Source of the DNA: Alphaproteobacteria bacterium
GTDB lineage: Bacteria; Pseudomonadota; Alphaproteobacteria; Rickettsiales; SXRF01
NCBI GenBank assembly: GCA_020049775.1
Contig: JAGVLO010000008.1
Span: 19,790 to 83,789, forward strand
Length of the DNA: 64,000 bases
Direction of reading: 5' to 3'
A program made the position numbers and the translations under genes. Below, one piece after another: positions 54,697 through 63,760 of this stretch (positions are counted from its first letter, which is position 1; every line of letters starts with the position of its first letter). The notes beneath the pieces were generated by a model. It did no database searches, was not told where the DNA came from, and saw only the letters and a list, made by a program, of their open reading frames with translations.

Positions 54697-57180
54697 ATGA
54701 TAGCAAGTGAAATGCCAGACATTAGCCAGCCTGCCTTTGCCCCCGCCGCAGAGAATGAGTTGTTGCGCCTGCGGGCCTTAGCGCGTTACCAGATTCTTGA
54801 CACCCCGACCGAGGAAAATTTTGACCGCATCACACGCCTTGCCGCACGGCTGTGCAACGCGCCGGTAGCCATCATCTCGCTGATAGACAGCCACCGTCAG
54901 TGGTTCAAATCCTGTCACGGCATTGAAGTAAAGGAAACGCCGCGCACCGACAGTTTTTGCAACTATACCATCCTCGGCGAAGGCGCGTTTGTTGTAAACG
55001 ACGTACGCAACGACAAACGCTTCAAAAGCGGCCCGATACTGAAGGCAATGCCAGATATAAAATTCTATGCCGGAGTGCCGCTTAGGACAGAAAAGGGATT
55101 TAATATCGGCGCGCTTTGCATCATGGACACCAAGTCGCGCAGCAATTTTTCCGAAGAAGATGCAAAATCACTGCAAGACTTGGCGCAAATCATCATGAGC
55201 GAGCTTAATTTACGCGTCAGCACCCGCAGCACCTATATTTTTAAATCCGTGGTAGAGCGCACGCAGGATTCCGTTCTTATCACCAAATCCGACTTTGAAG
55301 CACCGGGACCAGAAATTGTTTATGCCAACCCCGCCTTCCTAAACGCCAGCGGCTATAAGCGCGAACAGGTCATCGGCCACTCGGCGCGTTTCCTGCAGAA
55401 TAACGAAATCAGCCGTCAGCGTATGAAGGCACTGCGGCAGGCGCACGAATCCAATGCACCTGCATCGCTGGAAATCGTAACCCATCGAAAGGATTTCCAG
55501 AAACACTGGCTGCTGATGAATATATACCCCGTAGCCGATCCAAAAGGCATGACGCAATATTTTGTTATCATCGAACGCGACGTTACCGAACAACGCGAGC
55601 GCGAGCATGAATTGCAGCGCGCAAAAGAAGGTGCCGATGCCGCAAACCTGGCCAAGAGTAACTTCCTTGCCAATATTTCGCATGAATTACGCACGCCTCT
55701 CAACAGCATTATCGGGATGACGCAGCTGTTGCTGGACGACTTGCACGACCCAGAGCAACGCGAACTTGCCGACACGGTGTATAATTCTTCAATGAACCTG
55801 CTGGAAATCGTCAATGATATACTGGATATCGAAAAAATTGAAGCCAACAAGGTAACGCTGGAACATATCGGTTTCCAGCCAGTAACCGTGATTTCCAAAA
55901 CCATTGCGTTGCTAAAACCACTGGCCAGTGCCAAGCAGCTCAAGCTCGACCATAGCATTGCGTCTGATATACCCGTAGCGCTAGGTGATCCCACGCGCTT
56001 TGCACGCATTATTACCAACCTTATCAGTAATGCCATACGCTATACCGACAAAGGCAGTATCCACGCACGCGTGAGCTATCACAAGACATCTGACGACGTA
56101 ATGGAGCTGCGCTGCGAAATCAAGGATACCGGCATCGGTATCGCACCGGAAAAACAGCAAATGATTTTCGATAAATTTGCGCAGGCCGACACATCAACCA
56201 CGCGCCGTTATGGTGGTACCGGCCTCGGGCTGGCCATTACCAAGCAACTGGTGGAACTGATGGGCGGTCATATCGGCGTCACCAGCCGCCTTGGCAAAGG
56301 GTCCACTTTCCATTTCGTTATCCCGTTTGATATCGCAGACGAGAGCTATGATGGCGACGAAATCTTCGTCGCCAATAAATATACGCAGACCACCTGCGGA
56401 ATTATGCCGGTGGAAAACATGCGTATCCTGATTGCAGAGGACAACCCGCTGAACCAGCTTTACCTGTCAAAGCTGCTGGAGCGCCTCGGTTTTGAACATA
56501 TATCCATGGTAGAAAACGGCCGCGCCGCACTGGCAGCATATAGGCGCAATGAGTGCGACCTGATATTGATGGACTGCCATATGCCGGAAATGAATGGCTT
56601 CGAGGCCACACACCAGATACGCGAACATGAAAAAGAAACCGGCAGGCATATTCCCATTTTTGCAATGACAGCCAATGCCATGCCCGGTGAGCGTGAAAAA
56701 TGCCTCGGCTACGGTATGGACGATTACATTAGCAAACCTCTTGATGTGCGCCTGTTCAAAACGGCACTTAGCCAGTGGGGTCGCTTCTCGGATGCGAGCA
56801 TGGACAGTAAGGAAACCACCACTACTGCACCTGCTGAATCGGAAATGCTGGATTTAAGCATTATACGCAGCTTCTCCGCCGGTGATATCGAGGCGGAGAG
56901 AACTTTTGTATCTGTCTTTATTTCACAGGCACAGAAATCACTTGTGCAGCTGCATCATGCCTGCCACGTCAACACGCCAGAGCTATGGGAAGAAACCGCA
57001 CACACCTTCAAGGGTACGGCCGCCAATATCGGCGCCAGAAAGCTCGCCACCTTATGTGACAAAGCGCAAAGCAGCCATGAGGCAACGCCAGAAGAGCGCA
57101 TCAAGCAGTTTCGCATGATTGAAGAAGAATATGCACGCATTGTGCAGGTGCTGATTGACCTGAGACTATTCGATGCTTAA
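54697..57180 (+). CDS. Hybrid sensor histidine kinase: GAF-PAS-HisKA-HATPase-REC-Hpt
   Basis: 827-residue cytoplasmic phosphorelay protein with no transmembrane segment. Domains in order: GAF (about 25-170; SLIDSHRQWFKSCHGIEVKETPRTDSFCNYTI, FYAGVPLRTEKGFNIGALCIMD), LOV/PAS-like (about 185-305; VYANPAFLNASGYKREQVIGHSARFLQ), HisKA with phospho-His near 329 (ISHELRTPLNSIIGM), HATPase (FDKFAQADTSTTRRYGGTGLGLAITKQL), receiver (about 570-690; Asp near 625 in LILMDCHMP) and Hpt with His near 769 (AHTFKGTAANIGA). The PAS lacks the photoactive GRNCRFLQ Cys (it reads GHSARFLQ), so light sensing by flavin-Cys adduct is unlikely. It converges with the response regulator gene, 7 bases away. Confidence 0.93.
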   Translation: MIASEMPDISQPAFAPAAENELLRLRALARYQILDTPTEENFDRITRLAARLCNAPVAIISLIDSHRQWFKSCHGIEVKETPRTDSFCNYTILGEGAFVVNDVRNDKRFKSGPILKAMPDIKFYAGVPLRTEKGFNIGALCIMDTKSRSNFSEEDAKSLQDLAQIIMSELNLRVSTRSTYIFKSVVERTQDSVLITKSDFEAPGPEIVYANPAFLNASGYKREQVIGHSARFLQNNEISRQRMKALRQAHESNAPASLEIVTHRKDFQKHWLLMNIYPVADPKGMTQYFVIIERDVTEQREREHELQRAKEGADAANLAKSNFLANISHELRTPLNSIIGMTQLLLDDLHDPEQRELADTVYNSSMNLLEIVNDILDIEKIEANKVTLEHIGFQPVTVISKTIALLKPLASAKQLKLDHSIASDIPVALGDPTRFARIITNLISNAIRYTDKGSIHARVSYHKTSDDVMELRCEIKDTGIGIAPEKQQMIFDKFAQADTSTTRRYGGTGLGLAITKQLVELMGGHIGVTSRLGKGSTFHFVIPFDIADESYDGDEIFVANKYTQTTCGIMPVENMRILIAEDNPLNQLYLSKLLERLGFEHISMVENGRAALAAYRRNECDLILMDCHMPEMNGFEATHQIREHEKETGRHIPIFAMTANAMPGEREKCLGYGMDDYISKPLDVRLFKTALSQWGRFSDASMDSKETTTTAPAESEMLDLSIIRSFSAGDIEAERTFVSVFISQAQKSLVQLHHACHVNTPELWEETAHTFKGTAANIGARKLATLCDKAQSSHEATPEERIKQFRMIEEEYARIVQVLIDLRLFDA

Positions 57181-57187
57181 GACACCA

Positions 57188-57961
57188 CTAGCGTAGCGTT
57201 GGGCAGTTCTCGACATACTCCATGAGCTTGACCTTGTCGAAAGGCTTGGTAAGGAAACCCGAAGCGCCCTCTTTCTGCGTGAGCATCACATTCAGCCGTG
57301 AGCTGTCAGCACTCAGCATGACAATGTAAGCCTCGGGATCAATCTCCAGAATCTCTTTCACCAGCTCGGGGCCGGATTTACCAGGCATATGAATATCGAG
57401 CAATATAATGTCAGGTGCCAGCCGATTGTATTCTTCGAGTACCGTATTTCCATCCACAATGCTGTGAATTTCGCCGCGGCCCTTGAGTGCCGATTCTATC
57501 AGTGTACGTATATACATATCGTCGTCGGCAACGATAATACAGTTATGGTTTCTGCTTTTCCTTAAGCGCGAGAAAGCATCCTTGGACATATTGTCCGGGT
57601 CATTGATGCCCTGTATGATAAATTCCAGCTTGAGCAAGCCCATTTTCGAGATGTTGTCCACGAATACTTCAAAGCTGTATTGGGGAAAGGAACGCGTTAT
57701 CCTGTCGGTCACGGCATGGTGATCCATGTCTTTTCCCAGCCGCACCAGAATCAATATTTCATGGTCGTTACAGATATAGGCTTTGCCGCGCTTGAATTTA
57801 TAAATATCGCAAATACCGGCAGCTATCTGCTGGATATTGATTTGCTGGCCAGCATCTGACATCACGCGCACCTTGACATATTGCCAATGCTTGATGGTCG
57901 GTTTTATTTCGGGAACAAACCGTAGGAGTTCACTGCATTGGTCAGGCATCAGCAGGTCCAT
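57188..57961 (-). CDS. Response regulator with C-terminal receiver domain and unknown N-terminal domain
   Basis: 257 residues in reverse of the usual order. About 135 N-terminal residues of unrecognised sequence (DQCSELLRFVPEIKPTIKHWQYVKVRVMSDAGQQINIQQIAAGICDIYKFKRGKAYICNDHEILILVRLG) come first. A receiver domain follows: IIVADDDMYIRTLIESAL, phospho-acceptor Asp in DIILLDIHMPGKSGPEL, IVMLSAD and the Lys in GFLTKPFDKV. There is no DNA-binding output domain. The tail-to-tail position with the hybrid kinase suggests it could receive phosphate from that protein's Hpt domain. Confidence 0.85.
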   Translation of the reverse strand: MDLLMPDQCSELLRFVPEIKPTIKHWQYVKVRVMSDAGQQINIQQIAAGICDIYKFKRGKAYICNDHEILILVRLGKDMDHHAVTDRITRSFPQYSFEVFVDNISKMGLLKLEFIIQGINDPDNMSKDAFSRLRKSRNHNCIIVADDDMYIRTLIESALKGRGEIHSIVDGNTVLEEYNRLAPDIILLDIHMPGKSGPELVKEILEIDPEAYIVMLSADSSRLNVMLTQKEGASGFLTKPFDKVKLMEYVENCPTLR

Positions 57962-58027
57962 GGCAATCTCCGTATCATTTCACACACGTTGCGCCATATT
58001 ACAATGACTAGTCTGATAAAGCACTGA

Positions 58028-58714
58028 TTATTGGAGTTGCGCAGCCATTGCGTATTTGGTCTGGCCAATCATCTGCTCCAGTTCGCCAATGACGGCTTCG
58101 ACGCCCTTGGCACTGGCGATGTCGGTGAACTGCTCGCGATGGCTGTTGAGCAGGCTTACACCCTGTATGGCAATGTCGATCACCTTGTAGCGGTTATCCT
58201 TGTCGCGCACTACATAATCCACTTTTACCACTTCTTTGCTCACCAGATGAAGTTCCGTACGCACCGAAAATTTTTCATTCTCCGTGTCACTCACACTTAT
58301 AATGCGAATATCGCGTATCTTGCGTTTGGGGTCTTCATTGAAAGTTGATATATAGGCTTTTGTCAGGTATTTGCGGTACAGGCTGGTGTAGCGTTGCTGC
58401 TGTTCCTCAGTAGCGTTATTCCAGTTCCTGCCCAGTACAAAACGCGCAATCCACTGGATATCAACCACCGTTATAAATGCGTTTTCGAGCGTTTCCTTGC
58501 GGTTAGAAAAACTCTTCTTCGGATCATGCAATATGCTTAGGGCATCCTGAGCCATATGGCGCACAAAATCCCTCTTCTCTTCTTCCATCTCTACCGTGTC
58601 CGCAGAAACAGCCACCTTTGTTTCATCGGCAAAAACCGGATAACTATTTGCCGTCAACAACGGCAGCAGGCCAACACATACAACCATCCATTTTCCAAAG
58701 CGGGAAAAAATCAT
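58028..58714 (-). CDS. MlaC/Ttg2D-family phospholipid-binding periplasmic protein
   Basis: 228 residues from the ATG at 58714. GGAG lies six bases before it; an ATG four codons upstream at 58726 is an alternative but would have no ribosome site. A signal peptide (MIFSRFGKWMVVCVGLLPLLTANSYPVFA) precedes an MlaC domain: FSNRKETLENAFITVVDIQWIARFVLGRNWNNATEEQQQRYTSLYRKYLTKAYISTF and VKVDYVVRDKDNRYKVIDIAIQGVSLLNSHREQFTDI. The family shuttles phospholipids between membranes for an ABC transporter. No mlaA, B, D, E or F gene is in the window, so it is a detached copy or its partners are elsewhere. Confidence 0.88.
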   Translation of the reverse strand: MIFSRFGKWMVVCVGLLPLLTANSYPVFADETKVAVSADTVEMEEEKRDFVRHMAQDALSILHDPKKSFSNRKETLENAFITVVDIQWIARFVLGRNWNNATEEQQQRYTSLYRKYLTKAYISTFNEDPKRKIRDIRIISVSDTENEKFSVRTELHLVSKEVVKVDYVVRDKDNRYKVIDIAIQGVSLLNSHREQFTDIASAKGVEAVIGELEQMIGQTKYAMAAQLQ

Positions 58715-58956
58715 TAATATCTCCATAAAACAGTTGGTTGCGAATAAATGATTATGGCAGGAGCCAGTCTATATTTATAGCACACAACCAGTTAATTTAT
58801 CGTAAATCAGGGCTTCAATTATATTAATTTCTTAACTTATGGTTGGTAATTGAAATGTCTGAAAATCCATAAGTTTTTGTATTGCAATTCTTTCCGTGGT
58901 GCTAGCTGCCACATCCGTAGAAATGGTGATAAAAATTCCAGATACAAGAGGCCATT

Positions 58957-59832
58957 TTACCGGCTGGCAAAACGACTTTCGGTGTTGATGCGGCGGCCTT
59001 CCTGCTGGTGTTGCTGAAGCGCAGGGTTTTTGGCGGTGAATTCAATGGGAATAGTGTAATTACCCAGCACCGTATTTAATGTGCGGTCAAGCGACACGGA
59101 GCGCGAGCGTATGGCTGGCGGATCACTCACCGCCTGCCGGCTGGTCTCCACCATTCTTGCCAATATTCCGCTTATTTCGTTTTTCATATGCGGCGCATCT
59201 TCCACACCACTCCTGCTAGCCACCTGATAATGGTTGATGAGTTTTGCAGCTACATTGTCAAATTCAATAGCGACAGGCTGCGGGCATTGTTCATTTAGAC
59301 GCTCTACATCCATGCACAGCTGTAACACACGCGCTGTGGCAGGCATGGCGTATTTGGTGCGCTGTCCGCGTAGCTGTACACCAAATGCCGGATCACTGTT
59401 AGCATTGGACGGTACAAATGTAATTTCTACACCTTTGGAAACATTGGGCAAGTCAAGCAAACCAAACTGGCTCGACATCCACGCTGCTTCTCTTCCCGAT
59501 TCCTTGATGGCTTCCTCCAGCTGTTTGAAAGCGGCTTCATAGCGCGGGCGAAAATCCACCGATACGGTTTCCGGTACTTTGAATTCATGCTCTGGCAGTG
59601 GTATGAGTATTTCGTCACGGTTCTGGTGGCCGGATACGAATGGCAAACCTACCGCGCTGGCCTTTATCAGCTTTCTGAAAAAGCCGCGCCGCGTCACGTT
59701 GCCAGAAACTGTTTTTTGCTGTGTATCGTCCACCACGTTAGAACGCCCTGTATGTGCCTTATATATCCAGATTATACAGCATATTCCCGCAAGGCCGTTT
59801 GACGGTTTTGTGACATCTGGGTTCAGCCACAT
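58957..59832 (-). CDS. Hypothetical protein with twin-arginine (Tat) signal
   Basis: Up to 291 residues. From the GTG at about 59736 or 59733 the product begins near VVDDTQQKTVSGNVTRRGFFRKLIKASAVGLPFVSG, a Tat-type signal with RRGFF followed by a short hydrophobic region. The ATG at 59832 would add 32 residues including a stretch unlike a signal peptide, and has a poor ribosome site, so a downstream GTG start is quite possible. The mature part (VSVDFRPRYEAAFKQLEEAIKESGREAAWMSSQFGLLDLPNVSKGVEITFVPSNANSDPAFGVQLRGQRTKYAMPATARVLQLCMDVERLN) is not from a family I recognise. Confidence 0.65.
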   Translation of the reverse strand: MWLNPDVTKPSNGLAGICCIIWIYKAHTGRSNVVDDTQQKTVSGNVTRRGFFRKLIKASAVGLPFVSGHQNRDEILIPLPEHEFKVPETVSVDFRPRYEAAFKQLEEAIKESGREAAWMSSQFGLLDLPNVSKGVEITFVPSNANSDPAFGVQLRGQRTKYAMPATARVLQLCMDVERLNEQCPQPVAIEFDNVAAKLINHYQVASRSGVEDAPHMKNEISGILARMVETSRQAVSDPPAIRSRSVSLDRTLNTVLGNYTIPIEFTAKNPALQQHQQEGRRINTESRFASR

Positions 59833-59892
59833 GACAAACAGACATATTTAAATGATATGGAAAATGTTGTTTTTTATGCACAAAAGAAAAAA

Positions 59893-59910
59893 GGAAGCGG
59901 CTCCGCCTCC
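59893..59910 (-). terminator. Strong Rho-independent terminator of the foreign cassette gene
   Basis: On the minus strand GGAGGCGG-AG-CCGCTTCC (effective loop GAGC, one G-T pair) followed by TTTTTTCTTTT. It lies about 40 bases beyond the stop of the 135-residue gene and is the most GC-rich hairpin in the window. Confidence 0.8.
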
Positions 59911-59951
59911 TCCTTTTTCCCTGTCCAGTCCTTCGAACTATGTGGGTATCA

Positions 59952-60356
59952 CTACCCAGCCGTCCGCTTGAGGTGCGCACGGGTTACGTCCACGAGGAGG
60001 AATCCGAGGTAGATGATACCCGGAACCAACATCGTTTCGATCGCCCGCATCCAGCCCCAGAGGGAGGACGGGGACTTGAGCCACTCGAACGCCACGGTCG
60101 CGTACCCTTCCGCGGGGGAAGGAACGACCGTCGGTTGCGGTTGAGTGTCAGGCGTTGACTTCCGATCCCACTCCGGCCGGTTGTAGCCGCCGGTGGTCTC
60201 GGTCTTCGCGGGCGCGGACTTTTGGTCCTTGCCCGACGCCTTGGCCTCGCTGGCGCTCTTCTCCGCTTCCGCCCCGATGTAGAGTACGGGGAACGTCAGC
60301 ATGAACGCACAGCAGACCAGAATGTAGAACCGCCAGAATGCGTTGGCCGCAGTCAT
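59952..60356 (-). CDS. Small two-helix membrane protein in a GC-rich foreign-looking cassette
   Basis: The 134-residue product starts at the ATG at 60356 with GGAGG eight bases upstream. It has an N-terminal hydrophobic segment (FWRFYILVCCAFMLTFPVLYI, about 7-27) and a polar Ala/Lys/Pro/Thr-rich middle (about 30-90). A second hydrophobic segment follows (IETMLVPGIIYLGFLLVDV, about 106-125), then a short basic tail. Nearly every codon ends in G or C (for example GCG, TCC, CTC, CGG), quite unlike the flanking genes. It has its own terminator. No family recognised; a holin-like or small transporter-like role is conceivable but unsupported. The unit looks recently acquired. Confidence 0.7.
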   Translation of the reverse strand: MTAANAFWRFYILVCCAFMLTFPVLYIGAEAEKSASEAKASGKDQKSAPAKTETTGGYNRPEWDRKSTPDTQPQPTVVPSPAEGYATVAFEWLKSPSSLWGWMRAIETMLVPGIIYLGFLLVDVTRAHLKRTAG

Positions 60357-60383
60357 GGCAACTTCCTCCAGCTCACCGTACAC

Positions 60384-60546
60384 GTGGTGAGCACACGCTC
60401 ATGGCACACAACAGGTACACCCTGTCACTATGCCTCGAGTTAACCGTCCTTTTGGGAGCAGTAATGTATATAAATATTAACTTTTTAGGGTGAAGGGGTC
60501 AAGGAATTATGGATATATTCATTAAATACAATGCATTAATATAATA
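60384..60546. other. Leader/promoter region of the cassette gene
   Basis: 163 bases. The part next to the cassette gene (to about 60450) shares its high G+C; the remainder is AT-rich like the host. A nine-codon minus-strand upstream frame (start near 60401, ending just before the GGAGG) is visible but may be chance. The end of the large three-repeat gene adjoins at 60547, with no obvious hairpin. Confidence 0.4.
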
Positions 60547-63500
60547 CTAAAAACGCCCCGTGGTGCGCGTTATCAAGCGGACGCGGTCTTGCTGCACTGG
60601 CCTGTTCTCTTTATTGCCATAAGCGATATCGAGTTCCTTATGCAGTATTTCTGCTATTTGTGCGGGCGTATAATGTTTTGTTACTGTTGGTGCGTCTTCT
60701 GTGAGTTCCGGGTCCATGGTCTTTGCATCATACTGATAGGTGATATCCGGAATTTTTACCTTGAATAACCCCTTTGCAAGGCCACTGCTGCATTTTTCTA
60801 TGGCAAAGCCTGACATTTGTCCATCATGCAGGCCCAATGCAAACTGTAATATATCGCGGACTGTTTCGTGTATGTCGGCGTCGCTAAGTGAAAAACTGTT
60901 CTTCATCTGCGGTGATACAAAAAGATAAGGCTCGCTCTTCTCACCATGACGCAGGAAAAAAATTGCGCTTTTGTTTTTCAGTTCGGTCAGTCTTGGGTTC
61001 TCACCGGTATATTCTTTTTGCTCATCTTTAGGCAAGCTGCGTATGTGTCGCATCAAATCAAGAAATGGCAGACGGCTTATATCGGCCGCGTGCGATTGCC
61101 CCGTTGGTGTCACAATAAGTAGCTTGGCCGGTTTTTGTTTGGGCGAAAGTTTTACTTTTTCCTCGGATATCGCTGTTTCACGCGTATTTTTAAGCTGTAT
61201 GTCGAGTATGTCGCATATATGCGCACCCGCCTGCTCCACTGATAATGTTTCTTTGACAATGGTTTTGCCATCTTCCGTTTCGGGGCTTTGCGTGTCAGCA
61301 TCGTAGCTATAGGTTATTTCCGGAATTTTTATTTTATACGTGCCTGCCGCCTGTCCCTTTGCAACCTTTCCCAGCTCAATAAGCTTCATCTGCTCATCCT
61401 TAAGCCCGAGAACAAATTGCAATATGTTGCGCATGCCGTCCTGCACATCGCTGTCTTTTGGCCCAAGCGCATCTTTTATTTCTGCCGGAAGGAAAAGGTG
61501 AAGCTCTGGCTTGCCCGCAAGTCCCGCCGAAGAGTAATACAGCGCCGCTCTATCTTTTATAAGCTTCATGCCAGGTATTTCGCCCATATACTGCTTTTTC
61601 TCTACTTCCGGCAGGCGGCATACAAACTGCATGGCTTCCAAGAAAGGAAGCCGGCTTAAGTCAGGGCCTTCCTCAGGCTGAGTCTCTTTTTTGGCAGGAG
61701 CCGGTGGCTCCGTCAGGTTTCTTTCCCTTACAGTTATATCATGTTCGCTGACTGGCGTTTCATAGCTGTTGAGCAAGGGTATATCCAGTTCCTTGCTAAG
61801 ATAGGTAACTGCTTCGCGCGCTGACAGGGTTTCTGTGATTGATGATTCATCTGCTGTAACTTTAGGATCACCGCTTTGCGCATCATAGACATAGGTAAAG
61901 TCAGGTATGGCAATTATATAATAGGAACCGTTTTTTTCGAGTGACATAAGGTTCACCTGTTCATCGGTAAGTCCGAGCGTTGCCTGAACAATGTCACGCG
62001 CTGTTTCAATAATTTGCGAGTTACGAAGATTGCTTGATGTTCTGATTTTAGAAGAAAGCACCAGATAAGGCACAACACGGCCACCTGAAGCTTTTACAAA
62101 CGAGAAAGAGGCTTTCTCTCTGAATGCATTGAGCCGTGAGCTATTTTTTTTGTATTGCTGCTGCTGGTCTTGCGGCAGTGATTTTATATACTGCAGTGAA
62201 TCCCAGAAACTGAGGTTGTCAATATTCGGTTCATGGGATACAGGCGTGTTAGCTTTTTCTGCCGCAGCTGCTGCTTCTGCCGTTCTGCCCTTTTTACCTT
62301 GCGCCGAAGCCCGCTCCCTTGCCTTAGCAAGCGCAACAATACGCATCTCTTCCAGTTCCTGCTCCCAATCTACATCAGGCTCTTTATCCTGCCTCGGTTC
62401 CTTGGCATCCACTTTTAGTATCGGTACGAATTCGGCATCCAGCTTTCTGGGAAGTGCAAATGGCTCTCCATCATTAATTTCCATACATGCCTGCATCAAG
62501 TTGGCAGCAAGCTGGTTTAGCTTCCTTCTCTCCCCGTTGACTTGTTCTTTCCTGCCTTTGGCTATAGCAACTTCTTTCGGAGCATCGTGAACTGCCTGAG
62601 TGTCAGGGGTTAATGTAGCTGGCTCTGGCTTTTCTGTCGCTGCTGTATCCGATATAGTTGCATCTATAACTGCAGGAACTGCTTCGGTAATTACACCTTC
62701 TGCCACTTCAACCTTCTTTGCCAGAGGCAAAGTGTTGGGTGAAATCTTCGCCGCTTTTACGCGTAACCGCTCAATCGTTTCGGCGCAAAATACCTTGAAC
62801 TCACCTGAACTCATGTACGCCGAATCTTTGCCTATTCCCTTGAACAAGGGTTGTAGCTTCTTTTTAAATGGTTCGTCATTGCTGATAATCACATAACGAA
62901 CCTTCTCTGCGCTTCCTGATGTCTGCGCCCTGAACTGCCGCTTGATATGTGTGCATATCTCGTCATCGGCAAGATTGAACGTCAGATCGTCATATGCAGC
63001 GTCATGCTTCTTAATAAACTTTTCCAATTTTCCTGAACGCATACAGGCGGCAATAATCACCGCATTGTGCTGCGCTTTATCAGGATTATTAATATCGATA
63101 GATAGGTCAACGGCACGCTCCAGTTCTACGCCTTCTTTATCCGCCGGCACCAATTCCGGTGCATATTTTTTCATAATATAAGCAGCATTGTGGCGTATCT
63201 CGACTTCAATATGCTGTGGCAACTTCTCACTGGCGGATGGCGCAAGAAAGCGCCCTATATGATGCATGAACTGGGACTGGAATTTGCTGCTTTCATTCGT
63301 GGGCGGCAGCAACTCCACCATATCTTTGTTGCGAATAAAGAACGAATAGCCCGACGGGTTGTCCACATCGCGCCGCGCGCCAAAATACATGTCCTTATCT
63401 TCGGGCCTGAAGCCGGTATTGTGGAAAAATTCGCTGGCGGTTTGCAGAATTTTTACTTCATCGCCATTTTCATGGGCATGGATAGCCTGCAGCGCAGGCA

Positions 63501-63552
63501 TTACCTCAAGCAGGTCCCGGCAATTTTCATCAACGTAGTAGAGAACTTTCAT
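60547..63552 (-). CDS. Large protein with three tandem copies of an unrecognised domain
   Basis: 1001 residues from the ATG at 63552 (a TTG 21 bases upstream is the longest frame). The N-terminal 270 residues (MKVLYYVDENCRDLLEVMPALQAIHAHENGDEVKIL ... VRYVIISNDEPFKKKLQPLFKGIG) are followed by a low-complexity linker (AKARERASAQGKKGRTAEAAAAAEKA, about 425-440). Then come three repeats of about 185 residues starting near 447, 632 and 825. Each has F(L/W)(D/E)xxxxxxxLPxxxxxxY, a middle (D/E)xxRxILQFxLGLxDxQM and IP(D/E)(F/I)TYxYDAxxxDPxxT, then a helical unit LxxxLDI. There is no signal peptide or transmembrane helix, so it is probably cytoplasmic. Function unknown. Confidence 0.8.
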   Translation of the reverse strand: MKVLYYVDENCRDLLEVMPALQAIHAHENGDEVKILQTASEFFHNTGFRPEDKDMYFGARRDVDNPSGYSFFIRNKDMVELLPPTNESSKFQSQFMHHIGRFLAPSASEKLPQHIEVEIRHNAAYIMKKYAPELVPADKEGVELERAVDLSIDINNPDKAQHNAVIIAACMRSGKLEKFIKKHDAAYDDLTFNLADDEICTHIKRQFRAQTSGSAEKVRYVIISNDEPFKKKLQPLFKGIGKDSAYMSSGEFKVFCAETIERLRVKAAKISPNTLPLAKKVEVAEGVITEAVPAVIDATISDTAATEKPEPATLTPDTQAVHDAPKEVAIAKGRKEQVNGERRKLNQLAANLMQACMEINDGEPFALPRKLDAEFVPILKVDAKEPRQDKEPDVDWEQELEEMRIVALAKARERASAQGKKGRTAEAAAAAEKANTPVSHEPNIDNLSFWDSLQYIKSLPQDQQQQYKKNSSRLNAFREKASFSFVKASGGRVVPYLVLSSKIRTSSNLRNSQIIETARDIVQATLGLTDEQVNLMSLEKNGSYYIIAIPDFTYVYDAQSGDPKVTADESSITETLSAREAVTYLSKELDIPLLNSYETPVSEHDITVRERNLTEPPAPAKKETQPEEGPDLSRLPFLEAMQFVCRLPEVEKKQYMGEIPGMKLIKDRAALYYSSAGLAGKPELHLFLPAEIKDALGPKDSDVQDGMRNILQFVLGLKDEQMKLIELGKVAKGQAAGTYKIKIPEITYSYDADTQSPETEDGKTIVKETLSVEQAGAHICDILDIQLKNTRETAISEEKVKLSPKQKPAKLLIVTPTGQSHAADISRLPFLDLMRHIRSLPKDEQKEYTGENPRLTELKNKSAIFFLRHGEKSEPYLFVSPQMKNSFSLSDADIHETVRDILQFALGLHDGQMSGFAIEKCSSGLAKGLFKVKIPDITYQYDAKTMDPELTEDAPTVTKHYTPAQIAEILHKELDIAYGNKENRPVQQDRVRLITRTTGRF

Positions 63553-63573
63553 TGAACGGACCTGACTGTACAA

Positions 63574-63760
63574 ACTACGCAGGATTGATACTAAAATCCC
63601 ACACTCTATTTATTAACTTTTATTAGTATTGTGTCAATGACTAGCCTTGCCGGTAGCGTCGCAACTTGGAACAATATATCCTGTTGTTATATAATGTATA
63701 TATTGCTATAGTGCTTACGAAGGATTTGGAATCAACTCCACATGCCGAAGGGTAAAACAG
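63574..63760. promoter_or_regulatory. Divergent promoter region, three-repeat protein / creatininase-family gene
   Basis: 187 bases with AT-rich sequence including TATATAATGTATATATTG near 63689-63706, which offers -10-like TATAAT for rightward transcription. No strong inverted repeat seen. Confidence 0.35.

Noticed and set aside
54697..57180. LOV photoreceptor reading of the PAS domain in the hybrid kinase
   Set aside because: The segment that would hold the flavin-adduct cysteine (NCRFLQ) reads SARFLQ, so the Cys is missing.
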